Shown in pieces: positions 15,051 to 23,498 of a stretch of 64,000 bases of DNA. The position numbers were made by a program, and so were the translations under genes. The stretch covers positions 44,996-108,995 of the forward strand of contig DCIK01000005.1 in NCBI GenBank assembly GCA_002315975.1. The letters are read 5' to 3'. Under the pieces are notes generated by a model. The model had not been told where the DNA came from and did not search any database. It saw only the letters and a program-made list of their open reading frames with translations. The DNA comes from Clostridiales bacterium UBA1728. Lineage in GTDB: Bacteria > Bacillota > Clostridia > Oscillospirales > Oscillospiraceae. Position 1 is the stretch's first letter. Every line of letters begins with the position of its first letter.

Positions 15051-15081
15051 AAAACTCCCCGGCTGCGGCGCAGTCGGGGAG
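15051..15081 (-). terminator. Intrinsic terminator after the P-type ATPase gene
   Basis: On the minus strand CTCCCCGACTGCG-ccg-CAGCCGGGGAG is followed by TTTTTG. It lies between the ATPase stop (15092) and the acetyltransferase start (15036), so the two genes may be transcribed partly independently. Confidence 0.75.
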
Positions 15082-15091
15082 ATGTATTTTT

Positions 15092-17776
15092 TCAGTTGGC
15101 TTTTTTTGCGTTGATCCTGCGGTGGACGGCTTTCCAGATCTCGCTGGCGGGGATGAGGGTGGCGGCCAGACCAAGAGCGATGCAGAACTCACCCAGACTT
15201 ACGGCGGTGAAGCCGAAGAGCTCGCAGAGGAAGGGAATACCGATCACGCCCACGGTGAGCATCACGGTCAGACCCAGAGAGCCCCAGAGCCACAGATTCT
15301 GCTTCTTCAGAGAGAAGAGGGAACGGGTCAGGGAGCGGTTGCAGAAGGCCTGGAACATCTCGGCAAAGTTGCAGGTCAGGAAGGCCATGGTCATGCCGTC
15401 GGCGCTCTGAACAATGCTCCAGCTGCCGGTTTCGATGCGGTCGCCCAGCAGGTAGGAGAAGAATACCAGCGCACCGATGAACAGACCCTGCAGCAGAATA
15501 ACGATGGCACCGCTGCCGCCGAAGAGACTTTCGTCAGCGGAGCGGGGCTTGCGGAGCATAACGCCCTCCTCGGCCTCCTCCATGCCCAGAGCCAGACCGG
15601 GCGCAGAGTCGGTAACCATGTTGATCCACAGCAGGTGGGCGGCGGAGAGAATATTGAAGCCCATGAGAGAGGCGGTGAACACGGCCACAATCTCGCCTAA
15701 GTTGGTGATGAGCTGGAACTGCACCACCTTGGTGATGTTGTCGTAAATCTTACGGCCTTCCTCCACGGCGTTGACGATGGTGGCAAAGTTGTCGTCCGCC
15801 AGCACCATGTCGCAGACGCTCTTGGTGACGGCGGTGCCGGTGATGCCCATGCCGATGCCGATGTCGGCGGCCTTGATGGAGGGCGCATCGTTCACGCCGT
15901 CGCCGGTCATGGCCACGACCTTGCCCTTAGTCTGCCAGGCGCGGACGATACGGGTCTTGTGCTCGGGCTGGACACGGGCGTAGACGGAGTAGTTCTCAAT
16001 GACACGGTCGAGCTCTTCGTCGCTCATATCCTCCAGCATGGCACCCTCGATGGCCTGAGAGGCGTCAGTGATGATGCCCAGGTCTCTGGCGATGGCCACG
16101 GCGGTGTCGATATGGTCGCCGGTGATCATAATGGGACGGATGCCGGCACCACGGCACTCCCTGATGGCATCGTAAACCTCAGGGCGGCAGGGGTCGATCA
16201 TGCCCGTGAAGCCGATGAACACCAGCTCGCGCTCCAGATTCTCCGGCTCGGTATTTTCAGGCAGAGCATCATAGACGCGGAAGGAAGCACCCAGCACCCG
16301 GAGAGCCCGGTCGGCAAACTCCTTGCAGCCGACAAGCACCTTTTCCCTGTACTCCTCCGTCATGGGCTCCACCTTGCCGTTGTTCCAATAACCCACACAG
16401 CGCTCTAAAAGAATCTCGGTGGCACCCTTGGTGTACTGCACGATTCTGCCGTCCTCGTTGTGGATGGTAGACATCATCTTGCGGCCGGAATCGAAGGGAG
16501 CCTCACCGATGCGGGGATACTTCTCGTCCAGCTCGTCCTTGTAGAGCCGCAGATCGTGGGCGTGGTTCACCAGAGCGGCCTCAGTGGGCTCGCCGTCGGC
16601 CTCGTGCATACCCCGGCAGCGCTTGGCATCGTTGCAGAGCGCCATGGCCTTGGCCAGCAGCAGGGGATCATCGGTAAGGGTGTCCACCACGGTCATGCGG
16701 TTCTGGGTCAGGGTACCGGTCTTGTCGGAGCAGATGATCTGGGTGCAGCCCAGAGTCTCCACGGCGGTGAGACGGCGGATGAGTGCCTGCCGCTTGCTCA
16801 TGGCAGTCACGCCGATGGACATGATAATGGTGGTCACGGCGGGCAGACCCTCGGGGATGGCTGCCACGGCCAGAGCCACAGCGATGATAAAGGTATCGAG
16901 AACGGTGGAGAACACATTGCCGCTGGTCTCGGCCATAAACACGTTGCGGACGATGCCCACGGCGAAGTCCACGATGCAGATGACGATAACCAGCTTGGTG
17001 AGCATCACACTCAGCTCGGAGAGCTTCTTGTTGAGGGGAGTCTCCTCCTGCTGCGCCTGGGTCAGAGCGTCGGCAATCTTGCCCATCTCGGTGTCCATGC
17101 CGGTGGCAACCACCACGGCGCTGCCCCGGCCAAAGACCACGGTGGAGCCGGAGTAGATCATGTTCACACGGTCGCCCAGAGGAATATCCTTGTCGGCCTT
17201 TTCGAGCATCAGCAGCTCCATGCTCTTGGTGACGGGAACACTCTCGCCGGTGAGGGCGGCCTCCTCCACTTTCATGGAGTAGCTATCTATAATCCGGCAG
17301 TCGGCGGGCACGGCGTCGCCGGCCTCGAGGATGACCACATCGCCCACCACCAGCTCTTCGCTCTTGACCACCACGGTCTTCCCGTCCCGGAGGACGCGGC
17401 TGGTGGCGGCGGTCATCTGCATCAGGGCTTCAATGGCCTGCTCGGCCTTGCTCTCCTGCACCATGCTCATGACAGTGTTGATGAGCACCACGAAGAGGAT
17501 GATGAACAGATCCGCATAGCTCTCGTGAGCGTTGAAGGCGATATTCTGATAAACGGTGGTGGCGGTGGATATGGCAGCTGCACCCAGCAGCAGATAGATC
17601 ATGGGATCGTTGAGGGCGCCGAGAAAGCGCTGGAGCATACTGACCTTTTCGGGCTCGGCCAGCTTATTGCGCCCGTTTTTTTCCAGTCGCGCCGCAGCCT
17701 CCTGAGAGGAGAGACCCTCGCGGCTACTCTGCACCTCCTGCAGAACGGTTTCCTTGTCCTCGCAATAAAATTTCAA
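15092..17776 (-). CDS. Calcium-type (P2A) cation-translocating P-type ATPase
   Basis: An 894-residue pump. It has an N-terminal cation-ATPase domain (EVQSSREGLSSQEAAARLEKNGRN), TGESVPV in the actuator domain, the phosphorylation site CSDKTGTLTQNRMTV with Asp351, and the hinge MTGDGVNDAPSIKAADIGI. There are ten expected membrane spans, with PEGLPA in M4 (AAIPEGLPAVTT), the calcium-site motif of SERCA/PMR1-type pumps. It probably exports Ca2+ (possibly Mn2+). The start codon is TTG at 17774-17776 with AGGAGG 7 bases upstream; no closer ATG fits the domain boundary. A promoter candidate lies 40-70 bases upstream. Confidence 0.92.
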   Translation of the reverse strand: MKFYCEDKETVLQEVQSSREGLSSQEAAARLEKNGRNKLAEPEKVSMLQRFLGALNDPMIYLLLGAAAISTATTVYQNIAFNAHESYADLFIILFVVLINTVMSMVQESKAEQAIEALMQMTAATSRVLRDGKTVVVKSEELVVGDVVILEAGDAVPADCRIIDSYSMKVEEAALTGESVPVTKSMELLMLEKADKDIPLGDRVNMIYSGSTVVFGRGSAVVVATGMDTEMGKIADALTQAQQEETPLNKKLSELSVMLTKLVIVICIVDFAVGIVRNVFMAETSGNVFSTVLDTFIIAVALAVAAIPEGLPAVTTIIMSIGVTAMSKRQALIRRLTAVETLGCTQIICSDKTGTLTQNRMTVVDTLTDDPLLLAKAMALCNDAKRCRGMHEADGEPTEAALVNHAHDLRLYKDELDEKYPRIGEAPFDSGRKMMSTIHNEDGRIVQYTKGATEILLERCVGYWNNGKVEPMTEEYREKVLVGCKEFADRALRVLGASFRVYDALPENTEPENLERELVFIGFTGMIDPCRPEVYDAIRECRGAGIRPIMITGDHIDTAVAIARDLGIITDASQAIEGAMLEDMSDEELDRVIENYSVYARVQPEHKTRIVRAWQTKGKVVAMTGDGVNDAPSIKAADIGIGMGITGTAVTKSVCDMVLADDNFATIVNAVEEGRKIYDNITKVVQFQLITNLGEIVAVFTASLMGFNILSAAHLLWINMVTDSAPGLALGMEEAEEGVMLRKPRSADESLFGGSGAIVILLQGLFIGALVFFSYLLGDRIETGSWSIVQSADGMTMAFLTCNFAEMFQAFCNRSLTRSLFSLKKQNLWLWGSLGLTVMLTVGVIGIPFLCELFGFTAVSLGEFCIALGLAATLIPASEIWKAVHRRINAKKAN

Positions 17777-17817
17777 AGTGAGGCCTCCTTGCTGTTTCTT
17801 TTGTGTTCGGTTTCCCT

Positions 17818-17846
17818 ATGATATAGGAGAGAAGGAAAAAATGCAA
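17818..17846 (-). promoter_or_regulatory. Promoter candidate of the P-type ATPase
   Basis: On the minus strand TTGCAT (17841-17846), 17-base spacer, TATCAT (17818-17823). The remaining 17777-18091 gap is A-rich and carries no convincing gene; an open frame on the plus strand (17841-18071) has no ribosome site and poor codon use. Confidence 0.5.
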
Positions 17847-18021
17847 CTAAAAGATTTCCATCAGCATTTTGTCCGTATTTCCTGCAAGTATACCAGAAAA
17901 CCGGGCTTTTCGCAAGAAAAAACTGCGGATTTTCTGCCGGAAAGAACAAAAAATGAGCGGAGAAACCCGCAGGTCAGAATGCATAAAAAACCGTCCTATC
18001 CTGCGGAGAAAACCACAGAAA

Positions 18022-18059
18022 ACGGAGAGAAAAGCAGCAAAAACCGCTTCTCTCTCCGT
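18022..18059 (-). terminator. Intrinsic terminator after the DUF218 genes
   Basis: On the minus strand ACGGAGAGAGAAGCGG faces CTGCTTTTCTCTCCGT, followed by TTTCTG. It closes the two-gene lipoprotein unit. Confidence 0.7.
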
Positions 18060-18091
18060 GATTTTGCATAAAATCGCCCTCTTCTTCCTGC

Positions 18092-18871
18092 TTAGCTCAA
18101 CAGGGACTTCAGCTGCATGGTCAGATAGCCCCGGGCATCGGCATACTTCTCGTTGGAGAAGGGGTAGGCGGCGTTGGAGACCACATGAATCTGTTCCTCC
18201 GCGCTCTCCCCGTTGGTCATCAGCAGAACGCTCTCATAAAGCACGGAGCCCCAGACGATGTGGTAGCTGCTGGTGATGATGGCCAGAGAGCGCACCTGCG
18301 GCTGCTCCCGCTGCAGAATATCATAGCTGTACAGGGCATTTTCCATGGTGGTCGTGGAACGGTTTTCTATGAGAAGACGGCTTTCGTCCAGGCCGTGCTC
18401 CAGCATCCAATCGGCCATGAGACCGGCCTCGGTCACATCAGGGTTATTGGCTGCGGTGCCGCCGCCGGTGCAGAGCACACAGGCGTTGGGATACTGACCG
18501 GCGCATTGAAGTGCCACCTGCAGCCGCCCGATCAGCTCATCCTGCATGGTGCCGTCGGCATTGAGCTCAAAGCCCAGAATGACCAGGCATAGACTGTCGT
18601 CTCCGGGCAGGTTCTCGGGCAGGGCGTTTTCGTTGATGGTGGCCTTGTCGGCACTTTTCCAGAAGTCAAGAATCTGCGTCCAGAGCTGAGCTTTATTTTC
18701 ATCCCTTGTCTTCAGCTCCGTGAACAGCTTTTCCAGAGACGCATCGGGCGTGGCGGAGTAGGTGTCGATAATCTCGGTGATAATGGTTTTGGTGTCCCTC
18801 GGCTGAGCTTTGCCGCAGCCGCAGCAGAGCACGAGCGCAAGGATGAGAAGAAAGGGCAGAACTTTTTTCAT
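18092..18871 (-). CDS. DUF218 (YdcF/SanA-like) lipoprotein, paralogue 1
   Basis: A 259-residue protein with a lipoprotein-type signal (MKKVLPFLLILALVLCCGC, lipid Cys likely at 19) and a DUF218 domain: LCLVILGFELNADG, then VLCTGGGTAANNPDVTEAGLMADWMLEHGLDESRLLIENRS with the family's CTGG...(E)A..M...L...G motif, and LAIITSSYHIVWG. DUF218 proteins are associated with envelope and peptidoglycan functions, but their chemistry is poorly defined. It is adjacent to a paralogue of nearly the same length with 49 bases between them. It is probably exported and anchored outside the cell. Confidence 0.8.
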   Translation of the reverse strand: MKKVLPFLLILALVLCCGCGKAQPRDTKTIITEIIDTYSATPDASLEKLFTELKTRDENKAQLWTQILDFWKSADKATINENALPENLPGDDSLCLVILGFELNADGTMQDELIGRLQVALQCAGQYPNACVLCTGGGTAANNPDVTEAGLMADWMLEHGLDESRLLIENRSTTTMENALYSYDILQREQPQVRSLAIITSSYHIVWGSVLYESVLLMTNGESAEEQIHVVSNAAYPFSNEKYADARGYLTMQLKSLLS

Positions 18872-18920
18872 GGGTTGTCCTCCGGTTTTTTATGATACGG
18901 CAGCGCAGCATTCATTCGTT

Positions 18921-19709
18921 TCAGTTTATCAGATACATCAGCTGCATTTGCAGAATGGCCCTGTCATTGGGGTAGTTTTCATTAAAGAAGGGATAGGCGG
19001 CGTTGGAGATTACATGAATCTGTTCCGCTTCGCTTTCTCCGCTTGTCATCAGCAGGATGCTCTCATAGAGCACGGAGCCGCGGATCACATGATAGCTGCT
19101 GGAAATAATGGCGAGAGAGTGAATCTGCGGCTGATCCCGCTGCAGAAGCTGATAGCTCAAAAAGGCGTTCTCCATGGTGTTGGTGGCACTGCTTTCTATC
19201 AGCAGACGGCTTTCCGCCAGACCGTGCTCTGTCAGCCACGCGGCCATCTGTCCGGCCTCGGTGGCGTCGGGATTGTCCTTCGCCGTGGCACCGCCGGTGC
19301 AGAGCACATAGGCGTTGGGGTACTGTTCGGCGCAGCGGAGAGCTACCTCCAGCCGCCCGATCAGCTCATCCTGCATGGTGCCGTCCTCGTTGAGCTGATA
19401 GCCCAGAATCACCAGACAGAGACTGTTATCCTCGGGCAGACCCTCGGGCAGCTCATTTTCATAAACAGGGCTGTTGTCACAGCTCTTCCAGAAATCCATG
19501 ATCCCCTGCCAGAGGGCAGCCTTCTCGCTGTCTGCGGCTTCCAGTTCCCGGAAAAGCCGCTTCAGCTTGCGCTGGGAGCTTTCGGGCTGCTCGCCATAGG
19601 TGGTAATGATCTCCTCCAGAATAAGCTTTGATTCCCTCGGCTCGGCTTTTCCGCAGCCGCAGCAGAGCACAAGCGCAAGAATCAGAAGAAAGGGCAGAAC
19701 TTTTTTCAT
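18921..19709 (-). CDS. DUF218 (YdcF/SanA-like) lipoprotein, paralogue 2
   Basis: A 262-residue paralogue of the gene just downstream. Its first 19 residues are identical, including the lipobox region; the domain motifs are LCLVILGYQLNEDG, VLCTGGATAKDNPDATEAGQM and LAIISSSYHVIRG. The strong match of the signal peptide and even of the flanking ribosome site (GGAGGACAACCC) shows a tandem duplication. A promoter candidate (TTGCCT, 18-base spacer, TATAAT on the minus strand near 19745-19775) lies upstream, so the two genes may share one transcript. Function as for paralogue 1. Confidence 0.8.
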   Translation of the reverse strand: MKKVLPFLLILALVLCCGCGKAEPRESKLILEEIITTYGEQPESSQRKLKRLFRELEAADSEKAALWQGIMDFWKSCDNSPVYENELPEGLPEDNSLCLVILGYQLNEDGTMQDELIGRLEVALRCAEQYPNAYVLCTGGATAKDNPDATEAGQMAAWLTEHGLAESRLLIESSATNTMENAFLSYQLLQRDQPQIHSLAIISSSYHVIRGSVLYESILLMTSGESEAEQIHVISNAAYPFFNENYPNDRAILQMQLMYLIN

Positions 19710-19775
19710 GGGTTGTCCTCCGAAATGTATTTCTTGATACTTACATTATACAACTATTATAGCTGAAAAGGCAAG

Positions 19776-19812
19776 AAAAAACGACATTTCTTACGGGAGA
19801 AATGTCGTTTTT
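19776..19812 (-). terminator. Intrinsic terminator after the NlpC/P60 gene
   Basis: AAAAACGACATTTCT (19776-19790) faces AGAAATGTCGTTTTT (19798-19812). On the minus strand it ends in TTTTTT. The symmetrical A/T ends could let it work on both strands, but only the minus-strand gene needs it. Confidence 0.85.
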
Positions 19813-19826
19813 CCGTATACAATTCG

Positions 19827-20969
19827 TTATACTATGCGTTTGCCGCAGACGAAGTTGGTTTTGTAGGTTCCGCTCAGATTCTCAACGCGAACCACGGAGC
19901 CGGTGTTGGGCGCATGGATAAACTGATTGTTGCCCACATAGATGCCCACGTGCCAGACATAGGAGGAATTGCCGAAGCAGATAATGTCGCCGGGTGCCAG
20001 CTGCTCAAAGCTGACCGCCGTGCCGGAGCTGGTATATATGTTCTGGGCGACCCGCTGGATGCTGTAGCCCCGGAGCTGATAGACATAGTAGCACAGACCC
20101 GAGCAGTCAAAGCCGGAGGGCGAGGTGCCGCCCCAGACATAGGGCACACCTAAAAACTGCATGGCCGTGTCCACAATGGCCTGACCGCCGGTGGAGTTTA
20201 CAGGCCTGAGCGTAGGCGCGGGGGTCGCGGCGGGTGTGGCCGTGGCAGCGGGCGTGGCGGCAGTGCCGGAGGCGGGGGTGATGTCCCGGTCCATGGTCAC
20301 ATAGTTGCCGTTCACATAGCCAACGGTGCCGTCGCAGTTGACCTTGGCCCAGACGCCGGACACGGAATCCACGTAAATGCGGGTGCCGTCCCGGAAGGAG
20401 CCGAGAATATCACCGCCGGGGGTGGCGCGGAAGCGCACCATATCACCCTTAATGGTGGCATTGGACGCACCGGAGGGCGTGATGATGGTATCCTCGCTGC
20501 TCTGCACCACGGGGGTAAGGGTGGGAGCGGGCGTGGCTGTACCGGGAATCTCCTCCACGGGGGTCAGCGTGGGGGCAGGGGAGGGCGTAGCCTCCGGCGT
20601 CAGCGTGGGGGCGGGGGTGGCAGCCGCAGTCTGGGGGCTTACGCCGGCAGCGGCGTCCGCAATGGCGGCAGCGGCCTCGGAGGAGTCGGAGTTGATGATG
20701 TAGTTGCTGTCCATGTAGCCCACAACGCCGTTGTAGTTTACCTTGAACCAGCTGCTGTCCTCAGTGGCAATACCGATTACAGTGAGGGTGGCACCCCGCT
20801 GGGCAGTACCCAGCAGACTGTAGCCCACACCGGCACCGCTGCGCAGATTCAGGGAGGAGGCGGTTACAACGCCTTCACAGCTGCTGCGGGCGGAAACGGG
20901 CAGCACAAGCACCGACGCGGACAAAGCCAACGCCAGAAGCAGGGAGCTTCTCTTTTTCTCTTTATTCAT
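19827..20969 (-). CDS. Secreted SH3b-NlpC/P60 cell-wall endopeptidase
   Basis: A 380-residue exported protein. In order it has a signal peptide (to about VSARS), a bacterial SH3 domain (VTASSLNLRSGAGVGYSLLG), a Pro/Thr/Ala linker containing three PAPTLTP repeats, and a second SH3b-like domain (VRFRATPGGDILGSF). A second Pro/Thr/Ala linker follows, then a C-terminal NlpC/P60 domain with the catalytic Cys in GFDCSGLCYYVY and His in WHVGIYVGNNQFIHAPN. It would cleave D-gamma-Glu-DAP or similar peptide bonds in peptidoglycan, with SH3b domains targeting the wall. A small unknown gene lies 34 bases upstream on the same strand. Confidence 0.9.
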   Translation of the reverse strand: MNKEKKRSSLLLALALSASVLVLPVSARSSCEGVVTASSLNLRSGAGVGYSLLGTAQRGATLTVIGIATEDSSWFKVNYNGVVGYMDSNYIINSDSSEAAAAIADAAAGVSPQTAAATPAPTLTPEATPSPAPTLTPVEEIPGTATPAPTLTPVVQSSEDTIITPSGASNATIKGDMVRFRATPGGDILGSFRDGTRIYVDSVSGVWAKVNCDGTVGYVNGNYVTMDRDITPASGTAATPAATATPAATPAPTLRPVNSTGGQAIVDTAMQFLGVPYVWGGTSPSGFDCSGLCYYVYQLRGYSIQRVAQNIYTSSGTAVSFEQLAPGDIICFGNSSYVWHVGIYVGNNQFIHAPNTGSVVRVENLSGTYKTNFVCGKRIV

Positions 20970-21003
20970 GGGTTATTCCTCACAGGGGGGAAGAGCGGAA
21001 ATA

Positions 21004-21321
21004 TTACTTGGCGGACAGGGCACGCTCCAGCCAGATGCTGGCCACATCCATGGCGGCATAGAGGCTTTCCTTTTCGGTGCGCTTGGTCACGCGGTCCCGG
21101 CTCTTCACATTGGGGTCGGTAAGCTGCAGCTGGACGGAAACGCGGCTGGCGGCCTTGATCTCATCCTCGGGCTTACCGTTCTCCAGGGGGTTCACGTTCT
21201 TGGTCTCCAGAATCTGGAGCATGATGATGTACTTGTCTTCCATGCTGCCATAGTAAAGGATATTGTCCTTGCGGCGCAGGGGACGACCCTTATATTCGAG
21301 TATCTTCTTTTCGTTTGCCAT
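21004..21321 (-). CDS. Conserved-looking small protein of unknown function
   Basis: A 105-residue cytosolic protein (start MANEKKILEYKGRPLRRKDN), with no signal peptide, no membrane span and no motif I recognise. It is charged and reads as a compact alpha/beta fold: GSMEDKYIIMLQILETK, VSVQLQLTD, and a C-terminal helix YAAMDVASIWLERALSAK. The start is the ATG at 21321 with GAGGTG five bases upstream. It sits 34 bases ahead of the NlpC/P60 gene on the same strand, so the two are likely cotranscribed. A role linked to the wall hydrolase is a guess only. Confidence 0.7.
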   Translation of the reverse strand: MANEKKILEYKGRPLRRKDNILYYGSMEDKYIIMLQILETKNVNPLENGKPEDEIKAASRVSVQLQLTDPNVKSRDRVTKRTEKESLYAAMDVASIWLERALSAK

Positions 21322-21441
21322 AACTTTCACCTCATATTAGTTACCATAATGTAACACGATGCTCAGAGTATGTCAAGCCCCCGGGGGCAAAATGCCTGAA
21401 AAAGGGAGTAAATGGAAGCCGTTATACTTCCGTGAAAACTG

Positions 21442-21471
21442 AAAAACGGAATGGCTGAATACAGCCATTCC
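21442..21471 (-). terminator. Intrinsic terminator downstream of the SPFH gene
   Basis: The perfect hairpin GGAATGGCTG-tatt-CAGCCATTCC on the minus strand is followed by GTTTTTC. It lies about 180 bases after the SPFH stop codon, so the R4 copy E (21511-21650) would be inside the 3' untranslated region of that transcript. Confidence 0.75.
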
Positions 21472-21510
21472 ACAGATTGCCAAAAGGATATCAGCAAAAC
21501 AGGATCAGAT

Positions 21511-21650
21511 TTTCTTTGGCCTCGCAGAGTTCGCACCCGCAGGTACGAAGAAATATATATCATCTTACAGCGGGCTTTGCCCGCTGTAAGATACTCTGAG
21601 GCGCTCACAATGGAAGCTTTTCCCGTCCGAAATCGGAGATTTCGGACGAA
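21511..21650. repeat. Diverged, shortened copy E of multi-hairpin element R4 (reverse orientation)
   Basis: Read on the minus strand it has hairpin 1 as CGTCCGAAAT-ctccg-ATTTCGGACG and hairpin 4 as ATCTTACAGCGGGC-aaa-GCCCGCTGTAAGAT. It then has the conserved tail word GAACTCTGCGAGGC, in the same order as in copies A-C. The stems differ at most positions from those copies yet pair perfectly, while the loop CTCCG and the linker GCGCCTCAG are kept. Hairpins 2 and 3 are missing. Confidence 0.6.
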
Positions 21651-21654
21651 GCCA

Positions 21655-22545
21655 TTAATCCTTCACGGTTTCGATCAGACCCTTGGCGAGACCGGCCACG
21701 GAGGCGATTTCGGAGGGGATGATGATCTTGGTGGCCTTACCGTCAGCAGCGGCGGCAAAGGCTTCCAGAGAACGGAGCTGGATGACGGACTGGGTAGGGG
21801 CAGACTCGTTCATGATGCGGATGCCCTCGGCGGTGGCCTTCTGGACGGTGAGAATGGCCTCAGCCTCGCCCTGAGCCTCCAGAATCTGCTGCTGCTTCTT
21901 GGCATCGGCCCGGAGAATGGCGGATTCCTTCTCGCCCTCGGCCTCCAGAATGGCGGCGCGCTTTTTGCCCTCGGCCTGCAGGATGGCCTCGCGGCGTTCG
22001 CGCTCGGCCTTCATCTGCTTCTCCATGGCGTTCTGGATTTCCTTGGGGGGCAGAATGTTCTTCAGCTCCACGCGGTTGACCTTGATGCCCCAGGGGTCGG
22101 TGGCTTCGTCGAGAATGGAGCGCATCTTGGTGTTGATGACATCGCGGCTGGTCAGGCACTGATCCAGCTCCAGATCGCCGATGATGTTACGCAGGGTTGT
22201 GGCGGAGAGATTCTCGATGGCCACCAGAGGCTGCTCGATGCCGTAGGTGAAGAGCTTGGGATCGGTGATCTGGAAATAGACCACGGTGTCGATCTGCATG
22301 GTGACGTTATCCTTGGTGATAACGGGCTGGGGCGGGAAGTCGGCCACCTGCTCCTTGAGGGAAACGGTCTTGGCCACGCGCTCGATGAAGGGAATCTTGA
22401 AGTGCAGACCCACACCCCAGGTGGCGGAATAGGCGCCCAGCCTCTCCACGACCATGGCCTTGGCCTGCTGCACGATGCGGATGTTTCTCACCAGCACGAA
22501 GATGATTAGCGCGATGAGAATGGCGAAATAGAGTAATCCTTCCAT
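21655..22545 (-). CDS. SPFH/Band 7 domain membrane protein (stomatin/QmcA-like)
   Basis: A 296-residue protein with one N-terminal membrane helix (LLYFAILIALIIFVLV), the slipin start VQQAKAMVVERLGAYSATWGVGLHFKIPF, and the SPFH domain with QVADFPPQPVITKDNVTM and DEATDPWGIKVNRVELKNILPP. A long charged coiled coil rich in AEGEKE-type heptads follows. It should form membrane-microdomain oligomers facing the cytosol. The ATG at 22545 with AGGAGG 8-9 bases upstream is used. It is translated directly after the nfeD-like gene (16-base gap), the standard SPFH-NfeD pairing. Confidence 0.92.
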   Translation of the reverse strand: MEGLLYFAILIALIIFVLVRNIRIVQQAKAMVVERLGAYSATWGVGLHFKIPFIERVAKTVSLKEQVADFPPQPVITKDNVTMQIDTVVYFQITDPKLFTYGIEQPLVAIENLSATTLRNIIGDLELDQCLTSRDVINTKMRSILDEATDPWGIKVNRVELKNILPPKEIQNAMEKQMKAERERREAILQAEGKKRAAILEAEGEKESAILRADAKKQQQILEAQGEAEAILTVQKATAEGIRIMNESAPTQSVIQLRSLEAFAAAADGKATKIIIPSEIASVAGLAKGLIETVKD

Positions 22546-22561
22546 TTTCTTTCCTCCTGAA

Positions 22562-23020
22562 TTATTTGTCTCCGGAGACGGCTGTCTCCCGAACACTTTC
22601 CACAATGAGCTTTACGCCGCGAATCTCGCGGGCGATGACGATGCTGCCCTTTTCGATGGGCTCACCGCTGAGGGAGCGGGCTGTCCAGAGACGGCCATCC
22701 AGCTTAACCTCGCCGGTGGAGCGGAGATTGTCGATGGTCTCGGTGACCATGCCGCAGCGACCGATGGAGCGGTCGGCATTGGTGGGCTGCCGGCGGGAAT
22801 TGACATACTTTTTCGCAAGGGGACGGGTGGCCACCAGCGAAAGCAGCGACACGCCCAGAAACCACACGGTCTGCAGCCACATGGGCCCTTTGAGCCAGGC
22901 GCAGAGCAGCGCGGCCAGAGAGCCGAAGGCAAACCAGACGGAGGTAAGTCCCACGGTCAGCGCCTCTACGCCCAGAAAGACCGCCAGCGCACAGAGCCAG
23001 AAAAGAACCAGAGTATTCAT
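22562..23020 (-). CDS. NfeD family membrane protein partner of SPFH
   Basis: A 152-residue protein with hydrophobic N-terminal segments (LVLFWLCALAVFLGVEALTV; VWFAFGSLAALLCAW; LQTVWFLGVSLLSLV) and a C-terminal OB-fold domain beginning near residue 85 (IGRCGMVTETIDNLRSTGEVKLDGRLWTARS). This is the short, protease-less NfeD class. It lies immediately upstream of the SPFH gene in one operon; the two proteins act together at the membrane in other bacteria. The start is the ATG at 23020 with AAGGAGG eleven bases upstream; the frame upstream of this is non-coding. Confidence 0.9.
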   Translation of the reverse strand: MNTLVLFWLCALAVFLGVEALTVGLTSVWFAFGSLAALLCAWLKGPMWLQTVWFLGVSLLSLVATRPLAKKYVNSRRQPTNADRSIGRCGMVTETIDNLRSTGEVKLDGRLWTARSLSGEPIEKGSIVIAREIRGVKLIVESVRETAVSGDK

Positions 23021-23122
23021 GCGTTTTGCCACCTCCTTGAGGAACGAGGCTATCGTACCACATTTGCGCCGCCTCTTCAATATGATTCTATGTAAATAAT
23101 CTGTAAAGCTGCAAAAAGGGGC

Positions 23123-23151
23123 TTTACTTTTACACTTTAATGATGTACAAT
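23123..23151 (+). promoter_or_regulatory. Promoter of the yerC-methyltransferase-hslO unit
   Basis: TTTACT (23123-23128), 17-base spacer, TACAAT (23146-23151), 35 bases before the yerC-like ATG, in the divergent gap opposite the nfeD gene. Confidence 0.6.
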
Positions 23152-23186
23152 GACTAAAACAAATAAACAGAATGACGAGGTGGAGT

Positions 23187-23498
23187 ATGAACAAGCATAT
23201 TCGCAAGCCCAGAAATGTGGACATGTATAAGGCCATCCTTACCTTGAAGGATACCGACGAGCTCATGAAATTCTTCGACGATCTCTGCACCGTTACCGAG
23301 CTGCAGGCCATGGAGCAGCGTTATCAGGTGGCTGTGCTGCTGGACAAGGGTCTTATCTATAACGATATTCTGGAGCAGACAGGTGCCTCCAGCGCCACGA
23401 TCTCCCGGGTCAACCGCTCCCTGCAGTACGGCGCTGACGGCTACGGCATTGCCTTTGCCCGCCTGAAGGAGCTGGGCGAGAGCGAGGAAGAGAAATGA
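23187..23498 (+). CDS. YerC/TrpR-like DNA-binding regulator
   Basis: A 103-residue protein of the YerC/YecD (TrpR-superfamily) type. The helix-turn-helix part reads YNDILEQTGASSATISRVNRSLQYGADGY, the same block seen in YerC of Bacillus, preceded by CTVTELQAMEQRYQVAVLL. It likely binds DNA as a dimer; its ligand and targets are unknown. The ATG at 23187 has GAGGTG six bases upstream. It overlaps the following methyltransferase gene by 4 bases (ATGA), so both are cotranslated. Confidence 0.87.
   Translation: MNKHIRKPRNVDMYKAILTLKDTDELMKFFDDLCTVTELQAMEQRYQVAVLLDKGLIYNDILEQTGASSATISRVNRSLQYGADGYGIAFARLKELGESEEEK

Noticed and set aside
17841..18071. A plus-strand frame of about 76 codons between the P-type ATPase and the DUF218 genes.
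   Set aside because: There is no convincing ribosome site, it overlaps the ATPase promoter and the DUF218 terminator hairpin, and the translation has no protein-like pattern.
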